In this document: piece by piece, positions 49,977 through 61,165 of the stretch | How positions within the stretch are numbered: position 1 is the first letter of the stretch | How the letters are laid out: each line of letters starts with the position of its first letter | Origin: Cristatella mucedo | Lineage: Eukaryota; Bryozoa; Phylactolaemata; Cristatellidae | DNA: 64,000 bases | Assembly: GCA_009760855.2 (NCBI GenBank) | Contig: WPIO01000014.1 | Span: forward strand, 6,238,501-6,302,500 | Direction: 5' to 3' | Position numbers and translations under genes: made by a program | The notes under the pieces: generated by a model | Told to the model about the DNA's origin: nothing | What the model saw: only the letters and a program-made list of their open reading frames with translations | The model's database searches: none

Positions 49977-52900
49977 ATGTCTCGCGTGGGGCTTACGCCT
50001 CTGCCTGTCTTTGAAGCCCTTTCGAAGCGCGTCGTGCGCATTTTAGGATGCAATCCGGGGCCCATGACCCTGCAGGGCACCAACACTTACCTTGTAGGAA
50101 CAGGATCGCGGCGTATTCTGATCGATACAGGCAGTCCGTCAGTTCCGGCTTACGTAACTTCACTGCGCGATGCCTTGGCTCAGCTGAAAGTGGCTGTGCA
50201 AGAAATCATCATTACTCACTGGCACATTGATCATATTGGAGGCCTTGGCGGAGTCTTGGACGAGTTGCAGCCGTCAAATGGCAGCTCGATTAAGGTGTCC
50301 AAGTACCCACGCCCTGCCGGCACCCAGCAACGCCTTCAGCTCTCAGGCTCCAAACCTGCAGGGGAAGCGCTTGTAAGCGACTTAATTTCTGATGGGTATC
50401 TCTTCAAGACAGAGGGAGCTACCTTGAAGGCCATCTACACTCCAGGACACAGCGACGACCATATCGTTCTTCACATGAATGAGGAAAACTCACTATTCTC
50501 TGGAGACTGCATTCTTGGTAAGCTAAAAGCCTGCGCCCTTGGAGGGCCGTCGCGCTCTGTTGATGCGCAAAGCATGTATGGTCGTGGGCCCAGCTGAATC
50601 GCCCTCGGAGCAATGTGAGAGGATAACTCGTTAGCCAGCTGAACTCGGCCAGCTCATCTTACGTGCCTATGTAGTGGCTTACCGTTTGAGTTCGTGGCTG
50701 GCGTTCATCCAGGTACCTGTTCGTGCTCTTTCTCTCTGGTCACACACTAACCAGAATTCACTCACCAAATAGTTAGGGAAATAATTCAGCTGCTTACGCA
50801 GGAGCCGACGTTTGGAGACTGAGCCTTTAGTTCGTATGCTCCCAAAGCCTGGAACTCACTTCCAACTTGGGTCACGACATCTCCTGACTTGTCCACATTT
50901 AAAAAGAAACTAAAAGCGCATTTATTTATCACAGCATTTAATGGGTCCCTGTGATACGTCCTTTATGTGCTTATGCGTGGTGACACTGTGCATCCTGCCA
51001 CTAATCATACTTGCATGCTGATCCTGTGCTCGTCACCCGTAACCGTGTTATTGTTGTTGTTTATTGAGCATGCTTCCACTAACCATTCGATCGTGCTTCC
51101 TTTGCAGCAAATGTAAAGTGCCTAGAAAGAGGTTGAGTTCCCTGAGGGTGATATATCAAATGTATTATTACTATTATTATCGAAGCACGTGGTAAAGTAG
51201 GCAAGGCATCGTGTTTGCTTACTTCCTTCAAGCGATTCATAACAATCTCATTCCACCTTATCTACCGCTTGCTTACGTAGGGCAGTTGGCAAGCTAAGTT
51301 TCAAGGCAGACAAGTTCATAAGCAGATGCCAATCTCAACATCTTTGTCGATTTCACCTGTTACTACTATCTTGTACCAAATGTGATATGTTCCCCCTTTT
51401 TCGGATTGCATTTGTACATTCACCTCAAGTGGGCCTGACCATCTGAATCAAGGGTAATGGTGGATAGACAATGTGTAATCTCTCAATGCTAGTTGCACCA
51501 GTTGCAGTAATTATTTCATGAATGGGTTCAGCATCCCAACATTTATTGCCACCAATCAGCTGGAGCTCAAATACTCTTGAATGGTAGTAAGAATTTCTTA
51601 CGAATTCCCAAGGTTAATTTGAACGTTTCAGATACGCTGTGAATGAGCTACCTCATGTCTAAAGTCCTGACTGACAAATATCCGGCTTCCAAGCCAGTCG
51701 CCTTACCCAAATAGCATCTTCTAGGTGTAACATAGCAAGGTAGATGTACTAGATATGCCACCGTAAGAGAATATCTGCAATAGTATCTCCTGAAACTATT
51801 TTTGTAGACGTGGCTTTATTTCAGCTCAGTGCTTATCTTTTACAAAGGCTTTTTATCTGTATAAGAAAACATCTAAAGTTTTCTGTGTTGATCCTCTCAC
51901 TGCTATGCTATTTGTCTGCCTAATCGAGCTTCTTCTTGGAGCATATTCAATTTTAATTAAGCAGAGCAACATCTAGTTGTAATTTATGCCTGTCTGCTTC
52001 TCAGTTCTGGCTGTAGTTTGTCACTGAACTATTGATATCATCAGTATATCAATTGGGGGATCTTACCCTAGAATGCTCCTTCGAAGCTAAGATCGTGCAG
52101 TTAAAAATAATCGGCATATCCAATGAGATTATTCATAATTTTTTTCCCATTATTAATGACTCAAGGTTAGACTAACTGCAGCAACTACAAATTTGAGGTA
52201 ATAGCAATTATGAAATTTTTTACCATGAATTAAAAAGATAACTTCTCAATAATGCCCAATACGGTCTGTCATTTTCTGAGGCAAATATTTTTACCATAGA
52301 AAGTTTCGAAGTTAGCCGGTTTTCAATGAAGCATAGACCGAGTATGATGAAATTATTCATAATAGTAATAATGTTATGATTATTCATCATCATTAGCCCT
52401 CTAAACATGGATTGCATTGGCATATGAATGCAGAGGATTGACTCGCTTTCCAATCTGGTGTCATAAGAGCCATCTGTATTTTTCCCAGTCAGCCATCTCG
52501 ATCTGCTGTTTTCAGTATTGCTGCCATCGCAGGAAAAGGCTAGGCCCATTTGACCAACAGTCTGTGAATAAAAGATAGGCTAGTTTATTTAAGGGGGCGC
52601 GAGAGCTGAGATTATGGCACTGCAGTATATATCTTCAGCTAGGTACAAAGGAGCTTGGCAGCAAAGGAGCCTGGCCGCGATATAAGCATACAGAACTGCC
52701 CCTGTATGACTTAAACTCACTACTAGGGTGAGCAACTTACTCATAGGCTAAGACCCAGGGACATGCGTAAGTAAATTTGATGACCTAGCAAGCTACTTGT
52801 GCAATCCTAGACAGGTTGTAGGAAAATTTAGCAAGCCCAAAATTTCTTTCTTCTGCTGAGTAAAAGAAACCATTTGTGGACTCACGTATGAATAAGCAAT

Positions 52901-53485
52901 AGTTTCATAAAAAACCTCTAGCTTACAAAATTATATGTGGCCTTACACCTTGCTGCCTTGTGCTAGTGGACCTTTACTACTTGGTTGTTCTGTGGAATGT
53001 TCACTGATCGTACAGACAAGTGTTTTTCGGGTATCGAGGTATCCTGCATGTTGTTCTTTTTCTTTTCAGGAGAGGGCACGGCTGTGTTTGATGATCTTCA
53101 ACAGTACATGAAATCGCTGGATTTAATTCGAAGGCTTTCACCGTCAGTTATATATCCTGGCCATGGTCCCGTCATTACAAACCCGCTTGAGAAAATCGAC
53201 CACTATATCGCACATAGGAATGAAAGAGAAAAGCAGATTTTGGATGTGCTGATTTTGCAGCATGCAAGCACTGATACTGGCATGACTGCAGCAGCCATCG
53301 TGTCGGCCGTGTATGTAGATCTTCCAGAGACTTTGTTTAGCAGTGCCGTGCACAATGTGGTGTTGCACCTCAGGAAGCTGGCTGCTGAGGGCAAAGTGAG
53401 CGTTTCAAATGACCAGGGCAAAGAGCTGTGGAAGGCAACAGTCAATGCTGGTATCAATAAAACTATACCGGACTCTCTATTATAA
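49977..53485 (+). CDS. LACTB2: Beta-lactamase-like protein 2 (LACTB2), two exons
   Basis: Metallo-beta-lactamase-fold endoribonuclease; in vertebrates LACTB2 is mitochondrial and cleaves single-stranded RNA. Exons 49977-50517 and 53070-53485 join in phase 1 (CTTG|GTAAGC ... TTTTCAG|GAG) to give 318 residues (human about 288). Exon 1 shows 'RVVRILGCNPGPMTLQGTNT', nearly identical to the animal family, then the zinc motif THWHIDH (H81, H83, D85, H86), 'KTEGATLKAIYTPGHSDDH' (H157) and FSGDCIL (D177). Exon 2 has 'EGTAVFDDLQQYMKSLDLIR', then 'VIYPGHGPVI' (H212), then the C-terminal winged-helix region with 'VHNVVLHLRKLAAEGKVS' and a final KELWKA. All expected metal ligands are present, so the enzyme should be active. 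The start was chosen for its fit to the family N-terminus. The intron contains a LINE tail and otherwise nothing recognisable. Confidence 0.95.
50810..51181 (+). mobile_element. Family 1 LINE 3' fragment (LACTB2 intron 1)
   Basis: Encodes 'FSSYAPKAWNSLPTWVTTS', then the tail 'gggtccctgtgatacgtcct', 'gcagcaaatgtaaagtgcct' and an ATTATTACTATTATTAT end. Confidence 0.88.
51182..53069. other. Remainder of LACTB2 intron; nothing recognised
   Basis: AT-rich intronic sequence. A frame at 52220-52549 (minus) has no known motif. Confidence 0.5.
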
Positions 53486-53787
53486 GTTGTAGCAAAATAA
53501 GCCCGTGGAAGTAAGCCAGTGTTTTTGTAGGCTAACTGGTATGTAGATTCCCAGGTGCCATTTTTAAGTCAATGTTGGCACTTGCTGGACTGTTTTGATG
53601 ACTGAGCACCGTTTGCTGCACAATTAATGTTTACAATATTTCCATTGGTCCCGATCTGACCCTAAGGTTGAGCCTTGTATTAAGAGGTGTGTAACCAGTT
53701 CACTAATTCTTAACTTGCTGCCAAGTTGATGCCCCAGTTGTCGCACCTGTCGTGGTAATGACTGCCTTTTTACGTACATCTCTGCTA

Positions 53788-53793
53788 AATAAA
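53788..53793 (+). terminator. AATAAA polyadenylation signal candidate for LACTB2
   Basis: Canonical AATAAA about 300 nt after the LACTB2 stop codon, inside 'gctaaataaagcg'. No competing hexamer was noticed between them. Confidence 0.5.
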
Positions 53794-55459
53794 GCGAGAA
53801 CGTCCGTTCTTCCCTCCGTCCCGCCGCAAGATGGCGCACTTGCATCACATGGCAAGATGGCTCAGCGTTGTATTCCATGACCAGTACTTCCGGGAGTGAC
53901 ATGTAATAGACGTGTAATGTACGTCTACTGTGGCTCAGTGTAGCAAGTCCATTGGCAGTGAGCTGCTCGCACGTATGTAAGATCAGATAGATGCGATTGT
54001 TGCTTGACCCCAGGATCTTTGGTTATTTGAGGTGTTCGATCAATGCAAGAATGATTCCTATGCCTCATTGTACATGCCAAACAAATGCAAGAGCCTGTAG
54101 CTTGTACTGGATCGGTTTCTATATCTGTATGGCTACGTATCTATCAATGCCATGTCTGCATACATGGGCACATTCGTACTCCCATTCTAGTTTTTCATGT
54201 TGATGGCCTGGATGGGTTAGCTGTGGTTACAAATCACTAGTTTCTTTGAAATTTCCCTTTACGTAATAGTTCTTGCGGTACACAACTAAGTGTTTTGTCG
54301 ATGCCTCCATTTAGCGGCATATCTCAAGAGTTTTTCGTAAATAATTTAGGTTATGCAGCATTAGTGTATTCCAATCAAACTAGCTTTATTTGCACGCTGA
54401 AAGTTGGATAAATCACTGACCACCATGAGCATTTGTAGCTTGAAAGATTTCGATATCATGCAAGTCAGACAGCTAAATGTAGCGACACTTGCTGGATTGC
54501 CAAACCACATTAGTGCAGTTCTCTGGGCAGCATCTGGTCTGTATTAGTGGCTTGGGATTAGTTCCTTAGTTTATTCCATTACACTCTTTAAATTCAATAA
54601 CTCTTGCGTTGTAATCGTACAACAGTGGTACTCCTAAAAGACTGACAGAGGGGCATTGTATATAATCCATGGATAACATTCATTTGATATCAATTACAAG
54701 CTTTTGGTGACAGTTCTATGGCTTGTTGAAGAGGTGGCAGATTTACCGCCTTGCATATGCTTAAACATGCAAGTCAAAACAAACAAGTATGCAGGTCAAG
54801 CAGTGTCGTGCATTACCAGCATTGGGTCTTAGGGGTCTAGGCAAATTCACGTTCATTCATTCGTTTGCTAATACTGAGTGCCACAGATGGGGTCACAATA
54901 GGCCGACCGTGGAGGCAAGCAAAGTCTGCATGACGACAACTTCATTAACTAGGCTGAAATGGCAGAGTTGCTCCGAGGTTTGACTTGGGCTCTTGTGCGG
55001 GGGGGGGGGGACCAGTGCTCAACTATTATAGCATGGTTCTTTGCTGAGATTCTGGCTCCACGGCTGCCAGTTGGTCTTACAAAGTTAAAGCCATGTAAAA
55101 GCAAGGTGATTCAACAGCCTTGCTTGTAAAGCAGGAGACGAGAGTTAGTGGCCATCAATCCACTTGCATTGAGCAATGTAGGATTGCTTGCTGCCGGACT
55201 CTAAGCCACGGCCTGTGTCATGACCATCTAGATCATGAAGTGCAAGCTAAGGGTATCTTGGGCTAAGACTCAGGGCACACCACAAGTATGCAGGGACCGG
55301 ATTCGCCTGGAAGCTAACAAATTCCAGATTTTACGTTCACTGTCAGCGATTGCAACATATCGCCTTGTCCATACTAAGATGCTGGAGCAGCATCAGTTTC
55401 TCTTTGTCTTCATTCTCTCTTTGCAGTTATACATTTGTGATCCGTTGTCAAACATTAAA
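53794..55459. other. No supportable gene
   Basis: Short frames without motifs. A G-run of 11 lies at 55000-55010. Confidence 0.4.
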
Positions 55460-56150
55460 GATCGTCTCGACTTCTGCAACTCACTGCTTACTGGCCTACC
55501 CGCAAGTGCGATCAGGCGATTGCAGCTGGTGCAAAACTCTGCAGCTAGGCTTGTCTGTCGTGAGCGTCGCAGTTGCCACATCACACCACTTCTCGCCGAC
55601 CTCCACTGGCTACCAGTCAAGCAACGGATTGACTTCAAGGTTTTGTCGCTCACTTTTAGGTCCCTTCATTCTATGGCTCCAGCCTATCTCTCAGATATAC
55701 TACCCCATCAGGCCAAGCATCGTACCACCTGCCTTTCGGAATCCAACAGTCAGCAAATACCTTGTACAAACCTTAAATCCTTTGGAGACCGTGCATTTAG
55801 TTCGTATGCTCCCAAAGCCTGGAACTCTCTCCCGACTTGCGTCAGAACATCCCCTGACCTGACCACATTTAAAAAGAACTTAAAACACACCTATTCAGAA
55901 CAGCATTTAGTAGGTCCCTGTGATTCGTCCTTGATGTGCTTATGGGTGCTGACACTGTGCATGCAACCACTAACCACATTTGCATGCTGACCCTGTGCAT
56001 GTCACCCCTAACCATATTATTCATTTTGTTTGTTTTTCAAGCATGATTTTACTTACCATTCAATTGCATTTCCCTGTGCAGCAAATGTAAAGCGCCTAGA
56101 AAGAGATTAAGATCTCTGAGGGTGCTTTATCAAGTGCATTATTATTATTG
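55460..56150 (+). mobile_element. Family 1 (CR1-like) LINE, 5'-truncated, largely open frame
   Basis: Starts at 'RLDFCNSLLTGLPASAIRRL' and reads openly through 'ADLHWLPVKQRIDFKVLSLT' and 'NSLPTCVRTSPDLTTFKKNL'. One base change or shift near the end gives an altered C-terminus. The tail with GTAAAGCGCCTAGAAAGAG and ATTATTATT follows. A host-derived frame happens to continue upstream of the junction. Confidence 0.92.
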
Positions 56151-56154
56151 TTTG

Positions 56155-56440
56155 AAACTCACACCGTTGCTCAGAGGTCGTAGACTGTGGAACATTTTTG
56201 CAAAATGACGCGGACTTTGTTCTAGCTGCGCTCTTTCCCTGCTTATCTTTGTGGCCGCATCTATTGCTACCTCATTACTTTCATGACAATTTCTCTAATT
56301 TTCTTGAACGAGCTTCTCACCTTACCTTTGTTTTTGGAAGTTGGTTGGTGCTGGCAAGGCCTAGCTGTGCCCTAAAAGCCGCTCAGGCTGTGGGTGCAGC
56401 GGCGAAAAATTCTCTGGTGTAACAATGATAGTCATGCTGC
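56155..56440 (+). mobile_element. Family 2-like LINE 3' fragment, diverged
   Basis: 'ggtcgtagactgtggaacat' and, 200 bp later, 'cctaaaagccgctcaggctg' with 'aaaaattctctggtgtaaca' parallel the family 2 order (..CCTAGACTGTGGAACTC.. then GAAAGCCGCTTAGGCTG). Confidence 0.6.
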
Positions 56441-56534
56441 ATTGAATTACAATACAAAATTGAAACTGCTCATCCCGTGCCCCCGCCGTTTAATGAATGC
56501 TATGAGCTGCAATTTGTAATACTACTACATCAAC

Positions 56535-56610
56535 AACTACTAATACATTTGCATAGCATGCTCGGAGAACTTAATTAATCTCTTTCAAGGCACTTTGCAT
56601 TAAGGGAAGC
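56535..56610 (-). mobile_element. LINE or SINE-B tail fragment
   Basis: Reverse strand 'gcaaagtgccttgaaagaga' and 'ttaagttctccgagcatgct' match the family 1-type tail. Confidence 0.55.
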
Positions 56611-56769
56611 GAGTGTCCTTTTTCCTTTTCTATTGCTCGTCAAGCCGAGACTGGAAAGGCAAGGTAGTCTTTATGACCTAGCCACAGGTGAGGATGCAGC
56701 ATGCTGCCAACCAAGTGACCTGGTGACAATGCTCTGTTGGAGTCACCCTTCAGTGTTCCGTCTTAGGGC

Positions 56770-56945
56770 CCCAAGCCCTGCACGGTAGCACTGCGGACAG
56801 CTCGGTTATGGTTAGGGTCAACGACCGGAAAAAGTCCTACCGTAGACAGTATTCGAACCAGGGTCTTGCAAGATCCAGAACCCATAGTTGCAAGCATCAG
56901 GCTGCTAGGCCGGGCTAGTCTAGAAAGTCCAAGTAGGCAGGCATC
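56770..56945 (-). mobile_element. tRNA-like SINE or pseudogene (type C)
   Basis: Reverse strand has an A-box-like GGCCTAGCAGCCTGATGC and, after 'ttgcaactatgggttctgga', a B-box CTGGTTCGAATACTG. A different head from types A and B. No second copy was noticed in the window. Confidence 0.5.
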
Positions 56946-58209
56946 GATTCGCAGTCGAACCAATTTTAGTCTGTAGGGCGTGACTGCAACGAATGTTCAC
57001 CGTGGCAAATAGCTATGAGAGATGATTTCTACTGGCTGCAGCGCAGCTCTTACGCGTGGAAATCGTAAGGTTTTCGTAAGGTTCGTGCAAATCGTAAGGT
57101 TGTTGAACTCTCGAGCATAGCTCCGGAAGCACCCGAAGCTTACAAATTAAGTAACAGCCGCAGGCCAAAAGGGAAGGACTCCTGCTATGCTAGCTGTCAG
57201 GTAGAAAATAGGCAAACACACCTGCTACAGGTAAAAGTGTGGGGGGGCCGTATGGGGCACGTGCTGCTAGTGCCATTACATCGGCGGCAGCATGGCTTCT
57301 GGAGATGGGGCGGCAGCTTGCTAGTGCTTGCTGTACGTGGTGGCAGTGCGACGCTTCAAGTTTCGTCTGCTTCGGCCGTGGACGGCGCAGAAGCTATCAG
57401 GCCATCCAGCTCTGGCTATACGCTGCCACCTCTTGCTGCCATCTCATGCGACCAGGTGGCAGCACGTGTTGAGTGGTCTGCTGATGGTGCACATATGGCA
57501 CAGTTTCATTTTCACACCCGCCTGCCCCGCACCTCCGGCTTGCGGCAGAGGCATAGGGCAGAGGAAGCAGGCGTTCGGACGTCGTGAGATGGAGTGTTGA
57601 ACGCAGAGTGCTGCATAGCTGAACATCGTGGGATGGTGGCCGAACGTGAATGCTCCGCAGATTACGCAGCTGTCGCTGTTCCTGTGAGGCAGGCCCGAGA
57701 AAGCTCCTGACTTGAATGAGCAGCCAATGCACAGCTTCACATCCTGGCTCGTCGTAAGCCCGGTCTGTCCGGCCAGCGACCAGCATCTCATGCGCTGCAA
57801 GAGAGAACGGCATTGGCTCGCACATGAGGCATCCACACAGACTGCATGTAGTAGTTGCAAGCAACAGGCAATGGCAGGCTGCTATAGTAGCCGGGATGCC
57901 ACGTTTTTCCAATAGTCGGGCCAAGTCAGCTCTGCAAACGCAATGCAATACAGTGTGCAGCCGAAAAATGCAATCCTACAACACATGCCTGAGCACAGGT
58001 GGCACAGACTGGCACGAGTAGAACAAAACCGCAACAAAACCGCAAGCTCGTGCATTTAACGGCACAGAGCACGGGCAGCATTGTCCTAGAATGTAGGAGA
58101 TGCAGAAGCTCCGTCAGCAAGTCACCAGCATCGGTTGAGACTAGCACGGTTACATATGCTATGTTTTCGGTCAAGATGTCCTGATGTGAAGCTGCACACC
58201 CTGTTTCTA
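56946..58209. other. GC-rich stretch with overlapping open frames, no identified gene
   Basis: Between about 57230 and 57950 several frames are open on both strands, the longest 183 codons on the minus strand (57948-57397). They reflect high GC content rather than any recognised domain. A short repeat 'aatcgtaaggtt' recurs at 57060-57105. Confidence 0.4.
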
Positions 58210-58610
58210 AAATGTGAACCGAAGAAACCTAGGAATACATTAAGTCATGAAAGCCATTCTCGGTCCATTCCTCCTCTTAAAGACCGTTGGTGGCAGAAGC
58301 TTTTGCTCTGGAAGTGCTAGATTGTGGAACTCGCTTCCACGATTCTTACGCAATTGCAACTACTCTCCTGCTGCCGACTTTAACACATGATTTCCAGCCG
58401 TTCCGAGCTGCTACTTCCATGTTACTCACTACCTCAACTTCTCTCCTGACTGGTATGCTCCCCACTTTCTTTTTGTTGCATGAGATGGAGTCTGTTGGCT
58501 AGCGAATCTGTACCGAAAGCCGAGTAGGCTGCTAGTGCACTACACAAAACTCTCCTACGCAATACCTACATTGTCTCTGTGGCTTTGCGGAGTTACACAT
58601 GGAGATTCAT
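58210..58610 (+). mobile_element. Family 2 LINE, 3' fragment
   Basis: From about 58257, 'tctcggtccattcctcctct' through 'agaccgttggtggcagaagc', 'ctagattgtggaactcgctt' and the tail 'ccgaaagccgagtaggctgc' to 'gcggagttacacatggagat'. Collinear with the 60.7-61.1 kb copy. Confidence 0.82.
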
Positions 58611-59949
58611 GCAGATCCTTTGCACTTTCTCTTTGACTCATTTTGTTTTGGGTCCGACAGGTCTCGTAGGGCGTATATGTAAAGAGTCGCAGTCCTTAAT
58701 GGCACAAAAGCTACATCGAGTTAGCTTTGTTACACTGGACAGCTTCCTGTCGCGAACTTCAAGCCCAGTGCCTATTAATTAACGATCGGTAGCCAACAGC
58801 CCACAGCAACAAACATTTTTGACAAAACGGAACCGCAACAATCCTCAGGCAGAAATAAGTCTTGACAAGCCTAGCTGAAATAGGAGAATACAAGCTAAAT
58901 AATAATGCAGGCTAGTACAAGTTAAGGATAACTAGAGAGGAAGTATCCCTCAGAAACGACTGCATGGCAACAGACATTGCAAGTGAGCTCTATAATTAGG
59001 GACCGAAGGTAAAAAACACCAATCAACTTCTGCAAAAAGTCTTTAGATTAAGGGATAACCACAATAGTGGCCAGGTCGCACGAGGAGGATTATGATGTGT
59101 GTAGCTGAACTGCCAAACAGATTATGTAGTAACGTCTTAGTATAAGACTCCATAAGACCTCCAAAATGTAATCACATTTCTAGAAAGAAAGACAGGCAAT
59201 TGCTATAGTGTTGGCCATGATTGTGATGAGCCCACTAACTCCAAAACCAGAGATCGATTCATGACGGCTCACTCACTTTGACATTCGTTATGCTATCAGA
59301 ACTTTGACAGACGAGGGGGTCAAGCTGTGATAAGAAAGACGGTCAGTGTGAGTCTTCTAGCTTGCACCTGCATCGCTAGCTTGGAGCTCCAGCAGCTCCT
59401 TTTGCAACAGGGAAAAGTGACTGAAGTTCTTGGATGTGTTGACCGATCTAGCAAAAGCAGTCAGAACAAACTTTAAATTATTGATGGCATTTTTGAAGCC
59501 CCGCTAAATCTGAGTCCTCGTTGTCCAAAACATTGAGAATCAGGCACAGAGTACGATATTCGGCTAGCCAAAGTCCTTAGATCTCAAACACAGCACTGCC
59601 TTGCCACAGTGACATATTATTTTGCTAGCATAGCTTTGGCTTCCATGTATAGTATGTGAGACTCTTATCAGTTACGGCTGCATCCGAAGATACTGGACAA
59701 CTCTGTGCTCTCAGAGGATTTTCATTATCGCGATAGAAAATCGTAGGAGAATATCCTTAGAGCAAAAGAGATTTTCTGACTGCATGGTTCTGCCTACCCT
59801 CATCCCTGGACGTAAGCAGTTCCCTAACAGACGTCTGACAGCAAGTCAGCTCGGCTTTTTGCACGGAAAATGTACTGCGAAATAGGCTTGGCAATACACT
59901 AAAGTGCAAGGCCAATACGCATATAGCACACCTGGCCCATAGAAAATAA
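58611..59949. other. No supportable gene
   Basis: Short frames only, no recognised repeat. Confidence 0.4.
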
Positions 59950-61165
59950 CGAAAGAGTACTTCATAGCCTTGTCTGATCGTGTTCAATCCGTGTCGTGTG
60001 GGGGGTCAGGTCTCACACACGAGAAGGGTCACCTGTGGAGTCCCTCAAGGGTCAGTACTCGGTCCCTTGCTGTTCTCCATTTATACTCAACCTCTGGGAA
60101 AAGTGATTTAGGCCCATGGAATAGGATATCACTTCTATGCTGACGATACTCAGTTGTATTTGTCATTCAAATAGTCCGAATCTGCTGCAGCAACTGAGAA
60201 ACTGAATGCTCGCTTTGCCGATATTCGATCCTGGATGTCGGAAAACTTCATGAAATTAAATGACGATAAAACCGAACTGCTGCTCATAGGACACCTTAAG
60301 CGTGTGGCTGGATTAAAAGGCTTTGCTCTCGAATAGGTGATGCTGTTGTGCGACCATCACCACGTGCTCGAACTTTAGGTGTCGTTTTCGACAGCTTCCT
60401 CAATTTTAAAAGCTTTATTCAGAAGACTGCTTCTACAGCTAGCCATCACGTCTGATCCGTGTCTAAGATTAGGAGCTGTCTTACACAGTGGCTTGCAAAA
60501 CATTTAACTAGCTCCTTAGTTCTGTCTCGGCTTGATTATTACAATTCCCTATTGGCTGGGCTACCAAAGAAAGCAACTAGGCCACTGCAGCTGACTATGA
60601 ATATGGCTGCAAGACTAGTCTTCAAGTCCCAGCGGTTTGAGCACGTGTCTCCTTTGCTAAAAGAGCTAGGGTGGCTGCTGGTTGATCAACGGATACAGAG
60701 TAAAGTTCTTACGGCTTGGTTCCTTCGTACCTAGCTGAACTGCTGCACTAGTTTCAGCCTCTTCGTGCCTCAGGTCCTGTGTGGACAATACATTGGCTGT
60801 TCCATTCCTCTGCTTAAAGACCGTTGGAGACAGAAGCTTTAGCTCTGCAGGTCCTAGACTGTGGAACTCGCTTCCACAATTCTTACACAACGACAACTAC
60901 TCTCCTGCTGCCGATAATAGCTCATCCTTTTCAGCGGTCCTGAGCTGCTACTTCGATGCTACTCACTACCTCAACTGCTCTCCTGACTCTGCTATGCTTC
61001 CCACTTTCTCTTTGTTTCGTGAGACGAAGTCTGTTGAGTACCGAATGCGTACCGAAAGCCGCTTAGGCTGAGAGAGCACTATACAAAACTCTCCTTTGTA
61101 ACACCCACATAGCCTTCATGGCTTTGCGGATTTACAGACGGAGATACATTACATTATATTCAGCC
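59950..61165 (+). mobile_element. Family 2 LINE with RT catalytic region, broken frame
   Basis: Encodes, with stops and shifts, '[20 protein letters not shown]' and 'GYHFYADDTQLYLSF' (RT palm motifs, YADD active site), 'SWMSENFMKLNDDKTELLLI' and 'LSRLDYYNSLLAGLPKKATR'. It continues with 'LTMNMAARLVFKSQRFEHVS', 'LKELGWLLVDQRIQSKVLT' and, in another frame, 'GDRSFSSAGPRLWNSLPQFL'. The 3' tail with 'gccgcttaggctgagagagc' and 'cggatttacagacggagata' follows. The domain order is the same as family 1 but the sequence is clearly distinct, so it is a second CR1/L2-group lineage. The endonuclease is missing. Confidence 0.9.

Noticed and set aside
55235-55990. 251-codon frame as a host gene fused to RT
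   Set aside because: Residues after about 75 are the LINE RT C-terminus; the N-terminal part has no motif and is a chance in-frame flank.
57397-57948. 183-codon minus-strand frame in GC-rich sequence
   Set aside because: No recognisable domain, Cys-rich in all frames, overlapped by equally long frames on the other strand. Compositional openness explains it.
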